Shown: positions 45,381-54,713, numbered from the stretch's first letter. The stretch is DNA of 64,000 bases from Rossellomorea aquimaris (GCF_003315075.1 NZ_QNRJ01000012.1:34627-98626), one strand, 5' to 3'. Translations and numbers: made by a program. Notes: generated by a model not told the origin, from the sequence alone.

Positions 45381-47066
45381 TTAATTTGTAAAACGCAACA
45401 CCACAGACTCATAAGGACGTAACGTTATGTTCTTATATTCATTCGCCGTATCTTCGTAGTTAGACAACAATACCTCGCTCGACCAGCCTTCAACATCAAC
45501 CTCATCAGGAAGAGTGAACTCCGTTTCATGAGCATAGAAGTTGTTAACCACAAGCAGTTTTTCTCCATCACCATTACGAACATAAGCGAAAATATCGCGG
45601 TGACCTTCCAAAATTAACTGATAGTCTCCATCCACAATGATGTCATATTCCTTGCGGAGACGGTTCAGCTTTTGATAGTGATAGAAGACAGAATTCTCGT
45701 CTTTCAGCGCTTGTTCAGCATTGATTTCCTGATAGTTCTTCGCGACCGGAATCCAAGGAGTGCCGCTCGTGAATCCGGCATTTTCTTCCCCATTCCACTG
45801 CACAGGCGTTCTTGAGTTATCACGGGACTTGTGACGCAGAATCTCTAAGATTTCTTCTTCAGATTTACCTTGCTCTTTTAAAATATTGAAGATGTTGATG
45901 GACTCAACGTCACGGTATTCATCGATGCTTGTAAATTTAGGATTCGTCATCCCGAACTCTTCTCCTTGATAAATATAAGGAGTACCTTGCATCATATGAA
46001 TTGTCGTCGCGAGCATCTTCGCTGATTCGTTATGGTACTCACCGTCATTGCCGTAGCGGGACACGATGCGGGGCTGGTCATGGTTGCACCAGAACAGAGC
46101 GTTCCAGCCGCCGCCTTCATGCATTTCACGCTGCCAGGTAGAAAGGATGTCCTTCAGCTTAAGAAAATCAAAGTCAGCAATGGACCATTTCTCGCCATTA
46201 GGGTAATCCACTTTTAAATGGTGGAAGTTAAACGTCATGCTGAGCTCGTTCCGGTCAGGGCGTGAATACTTGATACAGTGATCAATCGTTGTAGAAGACA
46301 TTTCTCCAACCGTCATGATGTCATATTGAGAGAAGACTTCCTTGTTCATTTCCTGCATATACTCATGGACCTTTGGCCCGTCAGTGTAAAACTTGCGTCC
46401 GTCTCCTGGTGCGACCGAACCGTCATCGTCCGGGAAGTCCTGGTCCTTGGAGATTAGGTTGATCACGTCCAGGCGGAAGCCGTCGACACCTTTTTTCAGC
46501 CAGAAGTGCATCATGTCATAAAGCTTCTGGCGGACCTCATCGTTCTCCCAGTTCAAGTCAGCCTGCGTCACATCAAAGAGGTGAAGGTAGTATTGACCCG
46601 TTTCTTCATCAAACTGCCAAGCGTTGCCGCCGAACTTGGACTGCCAATTTGTCGGCTCGGAACCATCAGGCTTGCCGTCCTTCCAAATATAGAAGTCACG
46701 GTACTCGTTATCCTTCGACTTACGGGACTCAATGAACCACTGATTCTCCGTGGATGTATGGTTGATTACAATATCCATGATGATCTTGATCCCACGCTGG
46801 TGAGCTTGTTCCAGTAGATCATCGAAATCTTCCATCGTCCCATACTCATCATGAATATTGAAGTAATCGCTAATATCGTAACCGTTGTCGCGTTGAGGAC
46901 TCTTATAAATCGGAGTCAGCCACACCACATCAACCCCAAGCTCCTTCAAATAATCCAACTTCGCCGTAATTCCCTTAATATCCCCAACGCCATTCCCCGA
47001 CGTATCATAAAAACTCTTCGGATAAATCTGATACACAACCGACTTCTTCCACCAAGGCTGCTTCAT
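45381..47066 (-). CDS. treA: Trehalose-6-phosphate hydrolase
   Basis: 561 residues, GH13 alpha-glucosidase family. (beta/alpha)8 barrel motifs: DVVWLTPIY, DIVINHTS, catalytic nucleophile Asp200 in GFRLDV, acid/base Glu255 in VGEMSS, and Asp330 in CNHDQPR. It splits trehalose-6-phosphate into glucose and glucose-6-phosphate in the cytosol after uptake by TreP. Full length for the family. The 345-base gap to treP holds a separate TreR operator and promoter plus four copies of a palindromic 12-mer, so it can be expressed on its own. Confidence 0.96.
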   Translation of the reverse strand: MKQPWWKKSVVYQIYPKSFYDTSGNGVGDIKGITAKLDYLKELGVDVVWLTPIYKSPQRDNGYDISDYFNIHDEYGTMEDFDDLLEQAHQRGIKIIMDIVINHTSTENQWFIESRKSKDNEYRDFYIWKDGKPDGSEPTNWQSKFGGNAWQFDEETGQYYLHLFDVTQADLNWENDEVRQKLYDMMHFWLKKGVDGFRLDVINLISKDQDFPDDDGSVAPGDGRKFYTDGPKVHEYMQEMNKEVFSQYDIMTVGEMSSTTIDHCIKYSRPDRNELSMTFNFHHLKVDYPNGEKWSIADFDFLKLKDILSTWQREMHEGGGWNALFWCNHDQPRIVSRYGNDGEYHNESAKMLATTIHMMQGTPYIYQGEEFGMTNPKFTSIDEYRDVESINIFNILKEQGKSEEEILEILRHKSRDNSRTPVQWNGEENAGFTSGTPWIPVAKNYQEINAEQALKDENSVFYHYQKLNRLRKEYDIIVDGDYQLILEGHRDIFAYVRNGDGEKLLVVNNFYAHETEFTLPDEVDVEGWSSEVLLSNYEDTANEYKNITLRPYESVVLRFTN

Positions 47067-47095
47067 ATCTAAAACACCATCCTAGTTAAATTTTG

Positions 47096-47288
47096 AGGGA
47101 CGGACCTCAATCGATTTTGCTTATACACCATCATGCTCGTCAAACATGATTCTTCTGCGATTTTGCTATCATAAGGTCCGTCCCTGCATCTCGGAAGAGG
47201 GACGGACCTCCAACATATATTCGTCTGTTTTCTACCTATTGGGACAGGACACTCCGCACCACTGCAAGCTTTGTGAAGGTCCGTCCCT
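47096..47288. repeat. Four copies of the GGTCCGTCCCT palindromic 12-mer between treA and treP
   Basis: AGGGACGGACCT at 47096-47107 and 47198-47209, and its complement at 47174-47185 and 47277-47288. Any opposite pair can form a 12-bp stem; the middle pair is only 12 bases apart. The same unit forms hairpins at 3931-3961 and 58124-58162. In the treA leader it could act as an attenuator or mRNA-stability element. Confidence 0.85.
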
Positions 47289-47361
47289 AAACAAAAGGGA
47301 GACAACCATCCATTACGCACAACCTGAACAGGTTTGTGGTTTGAATTGATTTGTCCCCCTT

Positions 47362-47391
47362 AGTTTAACTTGTATATACAAGTTGTTACAA
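47362..47391 (-). promoter_or_regulatory. treA promoter with TreR operator in the spacer
   Basis: On the minus strand: TTGTAA (47386-47391), 18 bases, TAAACT (47362-47367). The spacer is filled by an 18-bp perfect palindrome (47367-47384) with core TTGTATATACAA, the TreR operator sequence known from B. subtilis. Confidence 0.75.
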
Positions 47392-47411
47392 CTGTTTTCT
47401 CTATTTATTGA

Positions 47412-48827
47412 TTATACGACTTCGTTTTTGCTGAATTTAGACCATACCATGGTTAGTACGAATGGCACGACGATACAGATGGCCATTCCAATAAAGAATG
47501 ATAGCCAGTATTCAGGAATGATCGATAGAAATCCAGGTAATCCGCCTACACCGATGGAGAATGCTTTTGTTCCTGTCATCGCTAACAGTACACCACCGAT
47601 TGCAGACCCGATTAAGGCACTAATGAATGGGTAGCGATAGCGCAAGTTAACCCCGAACATTGCCGGTTCCGTAATTCCTAAATAAGCAGAGATGGCTGAC
47701 GTACCTGCCAGACCACGAAGCTTTTCGTTTTCTTTCTTCGCTACAAACATCATGGCAAGCGCTGCTGAGCCTTGTGCGATATTCGATAGTGCCAGGATTG
47801 GCCATAGGAATGTTCCACCTTGGCTTCCAACTAGCTGTAAGTCTACTGCAAGGAAGGTATGGTGCATACCTGTGATAACCATCACCGCATACAATCCACC
47901 ATACAACAATCCACCTAACCAGGATGCAGAGTCGAATACCCAAACGACACCGTCAGTTAATAGGTTACCGATAAAGAACGTAACCGGTCCAATCAAGATA
48001 AATGAAGCAAATCCAGTAATTAAGAGTGCAACTGGTGCCACTACTAAGAGCTTGATGGAATCATGAACTCTCTTATCCAAGAACATTTCAATTTTCGCTA
48101 ATAGATAGGAAGCAAATAGAATCGGTAGAACTTGTCCTTGATACCCAATTTTGTCGACTTCCAATCCGAATAAGTTCCACGTAGGAATCTTTTCTGCACT
48201 TGCATAAGACCAGGCGTTAAGTAAGTCCGGATGAACCAGCATAAGACCTAATACGATACCGAGTAATGGACTTCCACCAAAACGCTTGACCGCTGACCAA
48301 CCAATCAACCCGGGCAGGAACACAAAGGGCGTGTTGGCAATCAAGTTAATAATCGAAGCAATATCTGCCCATTGCTTATGAACATCAATGACCGATTTCT
48401 CATCATAGAAAATCCCCGGCCCGGTCAAAATATTATTCAGACCCATCAACAAACCGGCTGTAACGATCGCCGGCAGAATCGGAATGAAGATATCCGCTAA
48501 TACCTTGATCGCACGCTGCAATGGATTCAGGTTTTGAGTGGCGGCATCTTTCACATCCTGCTTGGAAGCCTGCTCAATCCCCGTTTCCTCTGCTAAAATT
48601 TGATACGCTTTATTTACAAGACCTTGCCCGATGACAACTTGGAATTGACCATTGGAAGAGAAAGAACCCTTCACCAGATCAATCGCTTCTAATCTTTCTT
48701 TATCCACTTTTTTCTCATCATTCAGTACCAACCGAAGACGAGTCACACAATGAGTGGCCGTACGGATATTATCCTTGCTGCCAATCGCTTCAATAATTTC
48801 CAGAACGTCTTCACGTTTCACGCTCAT
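47412..48827 (-). CDS. treP: PTS trehalose-specific EIIBC component
   Basis: 471 residues. The ATG at 48827 has AGGAGGG 6 bases upstream. N-terminal EIIB domain with phospho-acceptor Cys27 (ATHCVTRLRL); residues ~105-470 are the EIIC membrane domain of the glucose/sucrose family with about ten segments, GHHTFLAVD-type GMHHTF signature, and GITEPAMFG. It imports trehalose as trehalose-6-phosphate and needs a separate EIIA (none here). Controlled by TreR and likely CcpA, see the promoter entries. First gene of the treP-treA set. Confidence 0.95.
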   Translation of the reverse strand: MSVKREDVLEIIEAIGSKDNIRTATHCVTRLRLVLNDEKKVDKERLEAIDLVKGSFSSNGQFQVVIGQGLVNKAYQILAEETGIEQASKQDVKDAATQNLNPLQRAIKVLADIFIPILPAIVTAGLLMGLNNILTGPGIFYDEKSVIDVHKQWADIASIINLIANTPFVFLPGLIGWSAVKRFGGSPLLGIVLGLMLVHPDLLNAWSYASAEKIPTWNLFGLEVDKIGYQGQVLPILFASYLLAKIEMFLDKRVHDSIKLLVVAPVALLITGFASFILIGPVTFFIGNLLTDGVVWVFDSASWLGGLLYGGLYAVMVITGMHHTFLAVDLQLVGSQGGTFLWPILALSNIAQGSAALAMMFVAKKENEKLRGLAGTSAISAYLGITEPAMFGVNLRYRYPFISALIGSAIGGVLLAMTGTKAFSIGVGGLPGFLSIIPEYWLSFFIGMAICIVVPFVLTMVWSKFSKNEVV

Positions 48828-48977
48828 GAAATTCCCTCCTTTAGGTATGGTGCATGGCAACTCTCGAAAAATGTCGAAAGTTGTCTTGAACCCGCTTTCA
48901 TTTCTATTAATGGAATTCCCCTAAATAGTATGTGGAAAACGCTTCTGTCTATGCTTTCGTAAAAAACTTCCGATAAA

Positions 48978-48991
48978 ACGAAACGCTTTCA
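48978..48991 (-). promoter_or_regulatory. CcpA (cre) site in the treP leader
   Basis: Minus strand TGAAAGCGTTTCGT matches the cre consensus TGWAARCGYTWNCW at 13 of 14 positions. It lies ~40 bases downstream of the treP -10, fitting roadblock-type catabolite repression. A weaker 12/14 match is upstream at 49067-49080. Confidence 0.65.
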
Positions 48992-49007
48992 TTTAGTAGG
49001 GGGCTTG

Positions 49008-49019
49008 TTGTATATACAA
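49008..49019. promoter_or_regulatory. TreR operator O2 of treP
   Basis: Perfect 12-bp palindrome TTGTATATACAA just downstream of the treP -10 box, near the transcription start. Confidence 0.85.
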
Positions 49020-49030
49020 GATATACTTTT

Positions 49031-49059
49031 ATTGTATTCATGTATATACATGTTGTCAA
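49031..49059 (-). promoter_or_regulatory. treP sigma-A promoter with TreR operator O1 in the spacer
   Basis: Minus strand TTGACA (49054-49059), 17 bases, TACAAT (49031-49036). The spacer contains the perfect palindrome CATGTATATACATG (49039-49052). Two operators at one promoter match the B. subtilis treP arrangement. Confidence 0.88.
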
Positions 49060-49150
49060 TGGAAAAGTGTAGCGTTTTCATTTGGATGTAATCAAAACAA
49101 TACCTGTAGGTGGAAAGTGCTAGTTGATTTACATCTTTCTATCTTAAACA

Positions 49151-49193
49151 AACAAGAAGACACCCCCAGCAACCAGGGAAGTGTCTTCTTGTT
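49151..49193 (-). terminator. Terminator of the small membrane protein gene
   Basis: A 13-bp stem (49151-49163 with 49181-49193) then a T-rich stretch on the minus strand. Confidence 0.8.
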
Positions 49194-49197
49194 AAAT

Positions 49198-49452
49198 TTA
49201 TCCTTTACGATCTCTCTCATATTTGTTCCACATATAATAGTTATAATAAAGTTGTCCCAGATGACCAAGCAAGATGGCCGTCAGAAAGATCCACGTATAG
49301 GATAGATCCAAGCCCAAGAATCTTAATAGAAAATATAAAACAGGGAAAAGCAGGGTCATCCAAAGGGTTCGAATCATTTTCCTTCTATAACTGAGTCTGA
49401 AATATATCAGTTCAAAACCTTTGTCGACCTTCTTCGTATATCCATCCCACAT
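49198..49452 (-). CDS. Small membrane protein, hypothetical
   Basis: 84 residues. The ATG at 49452 lies 6 bases after GAGGAGG; the longer frame from 49485 has no RBS. Two hydrophobic segments (~30-47 and ~50-68) flanked by Arg/Lys/Tyr-rich ends. Not recognised; probably a two-helix inner-membrane protein. It is followed by its own terminator and precedes the next small membrane protein gene with 68 bases between. Confidence 0.7.
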   Translation of the reverse strand: MWDGYTKKVDKGFELIYFRLSYRRKMIRTLWMTLLFPVLYFLLRFLGLDLSYTWIFLTAILLGHLGQLYYNYYMWNKYERDRKG

Positions 49453-49520
49453 ATGGAACCTCCTCTCGAGTTGGAGAAAAGACATCGGACAATGCCCGGC
49501 AAATGTCTACTTCATGGCTC

Positions 49521-49772
49521 TTAATTGAAAGCCTTGAACAAACCAACTGCAACCACACCAACAACCCCTAATATCGTCCAAATGATAGCGGCGATGGTAA
49601 GCACCCAGCCCAAAACCTTCTTGCCTGTTAGGATCCAGTAAATCCCCAGAGTGATGAAACTGAAAATTAGTCCAAGGATGGCCCATAACCATTTATTTTT
49701 GTTATGCTTTTGAGCGTCTATAAACAAATAAATGGCTATAAGAATATTAAACAAATAAAAGAAAGCTTCCAA
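49521..49772 (-). CDS. Small membrane protein, hypothetical
   Basis: 83 residues; TTG start at 49772 fixed by AGGAGGG 6 bases upstream. The open frame continues upstream through the family B repeat, but that part is not protein. Three hydrophobic segments (~3-18, ~28-46, ~52-78) with short polar turns (DAQKHNKNK, TGKK). No family recognised. Probably transcribed with the preceding small membrane gene downstream of it. Confidence 0.72.
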   Translation of the reverse strand: MEAFFYLFNILIAIYLFIDAQKHNKNKWLWAILGLIFSFITLGIYWILTGKKVLGWVLTIAAIIWTILGVVGVVAVGLFKAFN

Positions 49773-49867
49773 AGTATCCCTCCTAAATAGTTTACACTTA
49801 TATGTAAATTTACCTGTTTTTACTAAATGTAAACCACTTTTGGACCATTCGTCAGTAATTCCAATAA

Positions 49868-50307
49868 AAAGAGGGTGGGACAAAACTAAAAAACCATGAT
49901 ATAAAGACGAACAATTAGAAGTGTAGGTTCTTAATACCGCTAATGATTTCCGTGCAAGACTACGCTTTCCGCGGGTAGCTCGTGAGCCTCCTCGGCAAGC
50001 CTGTGGGGAGAAAAGCGGAGGGGCTTTGTTCAGAGGCGGGTGGCATAAGGCGAACGGCCACGAAGGCGTTCTTTGCCTTCTTGGACGGTTTGACTTATGA
50101 CATGTGCCTCTAAGCCCCGGAGCTGGACGGGTCTCACATAAGCTACTTTTCCCGCAGGAGTCTCCGTCTTGCACTCCAATCAACCGCTGGAAAGAGCTGA
50201 AATCAAATATACCGAAAATAAATAAAAAACCCGAACAAATTTGCCTACTAAAAAGCAGATTTGTTCGGGTTTTACTTAGACTAATACACTTTTGTCCCAG
50301 CCTCGCT
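49868..50307. repeat. Long palindromic repeat, family B, copy 2, with another element nested inside
   Basis: Inverted relative to 18026-18340 and about 440 bp, ends AAAGAGGGTGGGACAAAA and TTTTGTCCCAGCCTC. It is identical in layout (including the CCCGAACAAATxTG hairpin) except for a ~122-bp insertion at about 50009-50131. The insert has GGGGCTT near its left end and AAGCCCC near its right end, plus an internal AAGGCGTTCTTTGCCTT hairpin. Confidence 0.85.
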
Positions 50308-50334
50308 TTCTTCCATTCTTCTATATGGTTGCCA

Positions 50335-51381
50335 TCAACCGGCCATCTTCACCTTTTTATCTAGATCCTTCTTCTTTAAGAGTGCCTTATAATTGATCAT
50401 TGAATAAATCACATAAGAAATCCCCAAGCAAATTCCGAATACCAGAACAGCATACAGCAGATATTGAACAATCAATAAGGATTCATTCCCGGTGCTCATC
50501 CATTCCATCACATGATTCCACAACCGCTGCCTGATCAATGGATGCTCGTGGATCAAGTAAACCCCTAAGACATATCCGGATATGAAGTTAATGGGCCTGG
50601 ATACAAACGTAAGCTTCGAGAAGAATAGGAACAGCGCAAGTGACATCGCCACAATAACAGGGGAGTTATACGACAACAGCTTAAATGGTATTTCCCACGA
50701 TTGTAGTAAGACCATGGCTGTAACGGCTCCCAACAAAATGTAAACGCTTAAATAATAGTGTTTACTTAAGGAAGACAGATACTGTCCATAGTGTCTTAAA
50801 TAGCCTGCCACAAAATAAAGGAAAATGAAATGCACGATGCTATAGCCACCGTTCACCCCGAAGCTACCCAAGGGATGGAAGAACTGCCATACACAATTGA
50901 TCATAAATAATAGGAAGAGAAATTTCCCATAATCTTTCTTTGATAGCTGATTGATCAAGATATTTAAATAAGGTGAAAGTATAAACAATACGATGTACAC
51001 GGTGATAAACCAGTATGTAGACAGATACACCGGAAATACAGATCTGATGAAGCTGGTATAGGATCCATCCGTTAATTGTAAAACGGTCAATCCGGCAAAA
51101 ATAAGAACCGAGAAAATGAATGTTTCCCGCACGACCCTGAACGCTTTGCTCATCTTAAATTGTGATTTACATAGAAAATACCCGCTAATTAGCACATACA
51201 CATTGACCCCGACGATACAAAGCACCTTTATGAAATGGAAAAGATATTGATTCACTGTGCTTAATTCTGATATCGCAATATATTTTGAAAATCCGTAGGT
51301 ACCGAAATGCAACAAGACAATCATGACCATCGACAGTACCCTGAGAGATTCAAAGTTTGACAGCCTAATTTTTTCCGCCAA
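50335..51381 (-). CDS. Acyltransferase family 3 membrane protein
   Basis: 348 residues, about ten membrane segments. N-terminal FESLRVLSMVMIVLLHFG is the typical acyltransferase 3 entry (Arg and His in the first helix), with VNVYVLISGYFL next and YLIHEHPLI late in the protein. The family O-acylates surface sugars or peptidoglycan using acyl-CoA from the cytosol. Standing alone between a family B repeat and a LysM hydrolase gene, its substrate is unknown. RBS upstream is weak. Confidence 0.85.
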   Translation of the reverse strand: MAEKIRLSNFESLRVLSMVMIVLLHFGTYGFSKYIAISELSTVNQYLFHFIKVLCIVGVNVYVLISGYFLCKSQFKMSKAFRVVRETFIFSVLIFAGLTVLQLTDGSYTSFIRSVFPVYLSTYWFITVYIVLFILSPYLNILINQLSKKDYGKFLFLLFMINCVWQFFHPLGSFGVNGGYSIVHFIFLYFVAGYLRHYGQYLSSLSKHYYLSVYILLGAVTAMVLLQSWEIPFKLLSYNSPVIVAMSLALFLFFSKLTFVSRPINFISGYVLGVYLIHEHPLIRQRLWNHVMEWMSTGNESLLIVQYLLYAVLVFGICLGISYVIYSMINYKALLKKKDLDKKVKMAG

Positions 51382-51747
51382 TCGAACCCGCCCCTTGTTT
51401 ACATAAATATAAATTCTATTTATTTTAGTCTATATAAAGCAAATTGTCATTCGGAATTTTCTTGATAAAAAAAGCTTACAGGACTATTGAAACTTATTAA
51501 TGGGAATACCTAGGCCAAGGGATAGGTAGGGTGTAGTCATATTCTACAAAAAGAGGGAGAGAAAAGACCCGGAAAAAAGCATATACTCTACCTGGTAATA
51601 TAACCATAAATTACTAATCCCTATTATACTGGGGTTTCTTCCTTATTTTTCTTCATATAAGAATATTAGCCTATTAAAATATCAGTCTTCTTCCTCCATA
51701 ATGGACAAGCAACAAAATTCGACATTATCGATAAAGGAGACATTTTT

Positions 51748-52677
51748 TTGAAGAAAACCATTATTGCCTTTACTACTGCTGCATTACTTTCGTCAGTTGC
51801 CGTCAATTCATCGGAAGCGGCTTCTTACCGCGTACAATCAGGGGATTCCCTTTCGGTGATTGCCTATAAATATGATACATCTGTTTCAAACCTGAAGAAC
51901 TGGAATAACCTGAGTTCCGACATGATCTACGTAAACCAAGTCCTTGAAGTATCAGCGCCTAGCACTTCTGCCAAAACATACACCGTTCAATCAGGGGATT
52001 ACCTGTCAAAAATCGGTGTCAAATTCGATGTGTATCTGGCTGAACTTAGAGCATGGAACAATTTGAAGAGTGATGTCATTTATCCTGGTCAAACATTAGT
52101 CGTTTCTGCAGGAGGTACAAGCACTACGCCGACAGCTCCAACGGGATCCAGTACTTACACGGTTCAATCCGGAGACACCTTATCCCACATCGCTATCCGT
52201 TATGATGTAAGCGTTTCTTCCATCAAGTCATGGAACGGATTAAGCTCTGATAACATCTATGTCGGTCAAAAGCTTTCCATTAAAGGAACGTCCGACGGCG
52301 GAACGCAAACTCCTGCTCCTACTTCAAACGTAGTCGATATTGCCAAAAAATACGTAGGTACTCCATATGCATGGGGCGGAACTTCACCATCCGGCTTCGA
52401 CTGCAGCGGGTTCATCTACTATGTATTCAACCAAGCGGGACAATCGATTTCACGCACCAACACAGATGGCTACTACAGCAAATCATCCTTCGTCTCGAGC
52501 CCGAAAGCAGGCGACTTGGTATTCTTCGAGAATACGTACAAAGCCGGCATCAGCCATATGGGGATCTACCTTGGAAACGGAGAATTCATCCACGCTTCAG
52601 ACAGCGGGGTAACGATTTCGAAGTTGAGCAACACGTACTGGAATCCGAAGTTTGTCGGATATAAGAGATTTAACTAA
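51748..52677 (+). CDS. LysM peptidoglycan endopeptidase (three LysM + NlpC/P60)
   Basis: 309 residues; TTG start 6-8 bases after AAAGGAG, signal peptide ending SEAASY. Three LysM modules (~25-70, 75-120, 135-180; Y-x-V-Q-S-G-D starts) with Ser/Thr/Pro linkers, then NlpC/P60 from ~195 with FDCSGF, SHMGIY and FIHASD triad motifs. D,L-endopeptidase of the LytE/LytF/CwlS group, acting at septa or side wall. The 366-base upstream gap (51382-51747) shows AT-rich DNA and a short inverted repeat (51508-51527) but no promoter I would defend. Confidence 0.92.
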   Translation: MKKTIIAFTTAALLSSVAVNSSEAASYRVQSGDSLSVIAYKYDTSVSNLKNWNNLSSDMIYVNQVLEVSAPSTSAKTYTVQSGDYLSKIGVKFDVYLAELRAWNNLKSDVIYPGQTLVVSAGGTSTTPTAPTGSSTYTVQSGDTLSHIAIRYDVSVSSIKSWNGLSSDNIYVGQKLSIKGTSDGGTQTPAPTSNVVDIAKKYVGTPYAWGGTSPSGFDCSGFIYYVFNQAGQSISRTNTDGYYSKSSFVSSPKAGDLVFFENTYKAGISHMGIYLGNGEFIHASDSGVTISKLSNTYWNPKFVGYKRFN

Positions 52678-52686
52678 ATTTTTGGA

Positions 52687-52713
52687 GCGTCCTGCCTAGG
52701 CGGGGCGTTTTTG
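52687..52713 (+). terminator. Terminator after the LysM hydrolase gene
   Basis: A GC-rich stem with G-U pairs (52687-52695 with 52700-52708) followed by T5. Confidence 0.78.
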
Positions 52714-52734
52714 ATTGGTCATATTGCCATGCGC

Positions 52735-52775
52735 ATAAAGAAAAACTCGACACGGATGCTTAATTAACCGTTCAC
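52735..52775 (+). repeat. Fragment of repeat family C
   Basis: AAAGAAAAACTCGACACGGAT followed by TTAATTAACC resembles the first ~35 bases of the 19671 copy; the GATCAATTATCC array is missing. Confidence 0.5.
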
Positions 52776-52829
52776 ATAAAAAAACCGCCCAGGATCTACA
52801 TCCTGAACGACATCGCACCAAACTCTACT

Positions 52830-53940
52830 TTAAGAAAGCACACCATGCGCCACTCGATCATACTTCCAATACATCCAACCTCCAAGCACCAAACAAGGAG
52901 CCACCACAACAGCCATACCTAGAAACGCAGAACCTGGAGAGATATCATATAAGGATCCACCGATAAACGTCAGGGTCGCAGTACTCAATCCCATCTCCAA
53001 CGAAGTATACACTCCTTGTCCAGCAGGGATGCCTTTACTCTCCAACTCTTCATAAATCAACCGCATAAATGCATAATGCGTCAATCCGTAGGTTAGAGAG
53101 TGAAAAATTTGGGTAAAGATGAACACAGGGGTGCTGGGGAATAGGAACAACAAAGTCCAACGCGTCACAGCAGCCCCTGCTGCTATCATAAACATGAACG
53201 AAATGCTTTTCCCTTTTAACAGTCGATCTGAAAACGTAAAGAACAGGATTTCAGATAGCACGGCAATATTTAAAATCACACCCATTTAAACCTTCAAATA
53301 AAGGACACCATAATTATAGTAAGAAGCATGAGCTCCCTGAATCAGCACGACCATCGTCCAGACAAACTTACGGGATTTCAGCAGTCCCCGGTATGAAAGC
53401 TTCTCCTGAATACGGGTACCACTCATGAACTGAGGTAACTTTGCCAACGAAGACAGCAATATCACAACAATTCCACCGAATAACAGATAAATCACTGCAC
53501 CCTCGGTAAATAGAGACGTCAGAAATCCAACCAAAAGCAGTGCAACCGTATATCCAATCAATCCCCACGAACGGCTCCGGCCATACATTTTCCTTCATCA
53601 TGACAGCCGCCATGCTCTCTACCATCGGAAGCTGCATTGGATACACAAGGCTGAATCACACCATACACACCAAAATCATCCCGAAAGAATCTTAGGCAGG
53701 AACAGCAACAATGAAGCTCCGGATATCAACACTAGCCAACGACGAGAAAGTCGCCCCAACGAAACCGTCTGACTCAACTTCGGATATAAGAAAAAGCTCG
53801 AAAACGACCGCGCAATCACTTGCAGGTGAAATGGAAAAGTCCTTACTTTCCACCAGCTATGCTGTCCAATAAGGTATGAAAATTCCCCAGGTGAAAAAAA
53901 TCGCAAAGAACTGAACGGACAACCACGTATGATTCTTCAA
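52830..53940 (-). pseudogene. MFS transporter pseudogene (PPP/LacY-like family)
   Basis: A 12-helix major facilitator gene broken in several places. The N-terminus (KNHTWLSVQFFAIFFTWGIF, IPYWTA) starts at a TTG at 53940 and hits a stop after PYWTA; frameshifts follow near 53870 and 53690-53590; the later part is readable as SRSWGLIGYTVALLLVGF, an in-frame TAA at 53286-53288, then GVILNIAVLSEIL to the C-terminus. The family resembles YwbF / 3-phenylpropionate-type transporters. Remaining helices are well conserved, so inactivation looks recent. Substrate unknown. Confidence 0.85.
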
Positions 53941-54173
53941 ATCTAACAAAACTCCCTTTATGTAGACTGGAAATCAATTTACAAACAACGAGTCATTATA
54001 TAGAAGTTAGTTGGGGAATACAACTAACTTAGCGACTATCTCTTTTGTATCAATGAAAATTATGGTAGCATTACAATTCGTTTACAAATGCTTGCAGGAC
54101 ATTTAGCCTAAGATATAGAAGGAAGTACTACAGAAAAAACACAGATTCCATAGCATACAGGGGGAGTATCATC

Positions 54174-54707
54174 ATGCTACAAAAAAAATCATTTGTCGTC
54201 ATAGTGGCGAGCGTCCTGCTCTTAACAGCCATCGGAGTGTATATCGCTGTAGGCAGTTTAAATAATACCAGCACAACTGAAGATACAACCCAGAGTGACA
54301 TTGTATCGACTGCCGGTGTAGAAACCACTGCACCGCAAACCAAAACAGGCAAAGAAAACCCATTCGGTGAAAAAGTAAAAACGCCGTTAAGCGAAGATAT
54401 GATCCAGCAATACATACACGCTATGAGTCATCAAAAGGTTGAGGCAGATGAAAAATGGTCGTACTTTGAAATCACCGATGAGCGAATCGATTACTTGCTC
54501 TCACAATTAGAGATTAACAAATATAATCATGAACATACCTACAACGAAATCCTAGTGAGCTGGAAAGAAGGAGACTTCTCAGATGCAATCAGCGATCATA
54601 ATGCTGTTTGGAAAATGAGAAACGGGAATATCGGGAGAGCAACAGGATTGTTGTCGACCAAGGAAGAGAAGAAGTATATGGAGAGTCAGAAGAGAGAGAG
54701 ACGGTAA
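54174..54707 (+). CDS. Membrane-anchored DUF6241-like protein
   Basis: 177 residues. One N-terminal membrane segment (~7-27), a Thr/Ser/Lys linker to ~75, then a compact helical domain with TPLSEDMIQQYIHAMSHQKVEA and ITDERIDYLLSQL, which I associate with Bacillus DUF6241 proteins. Probably displayed on the outer membrane face. The ATG follows GGGGGAGT. No function known; monocistronic, convergent with trhO, sharing a bidirectional terminator. Confidence 0.7.
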   Translation: MLQKKSFVVIVASVLLLTAIGVYIAVGSLNNTSTTEDTTQSDIVSTAGVETTAPQTKTGKENPFGEKVKTPLSEDMIQQYIHAMSHQKVEADEKWSYFEITDERIDYLLSQLEINKYNHEHTYNEILVSWKEGDFSDAISDHNAVWKMRNGNIGRATGLLSTKEEKKYMESQKRERR

Positions 54708-54713
54708 AAACCA

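Noticed and set aside
46032..47072. Several plus-strand frames over treA
   Set aside because: Antisense shadows of a strong GH13 coding sequence.
49773..50183. 220-codon minus-strand frame upstream of the small membrane protein
   Set aside because: The upstream part is the family B repeat read by chance; a TTG with AGGAGGG at 49772 is the real start.
51480..51600. Possible ydaO-type (c-di-AMP) riboswitch before the LysM hydrolase
   Set aside because: Cell-wall hydrolase genes often have it, but the conserved core and 3' GAATCC...GTAGGC-like blocks were not found; only a short inverted repeat is present.
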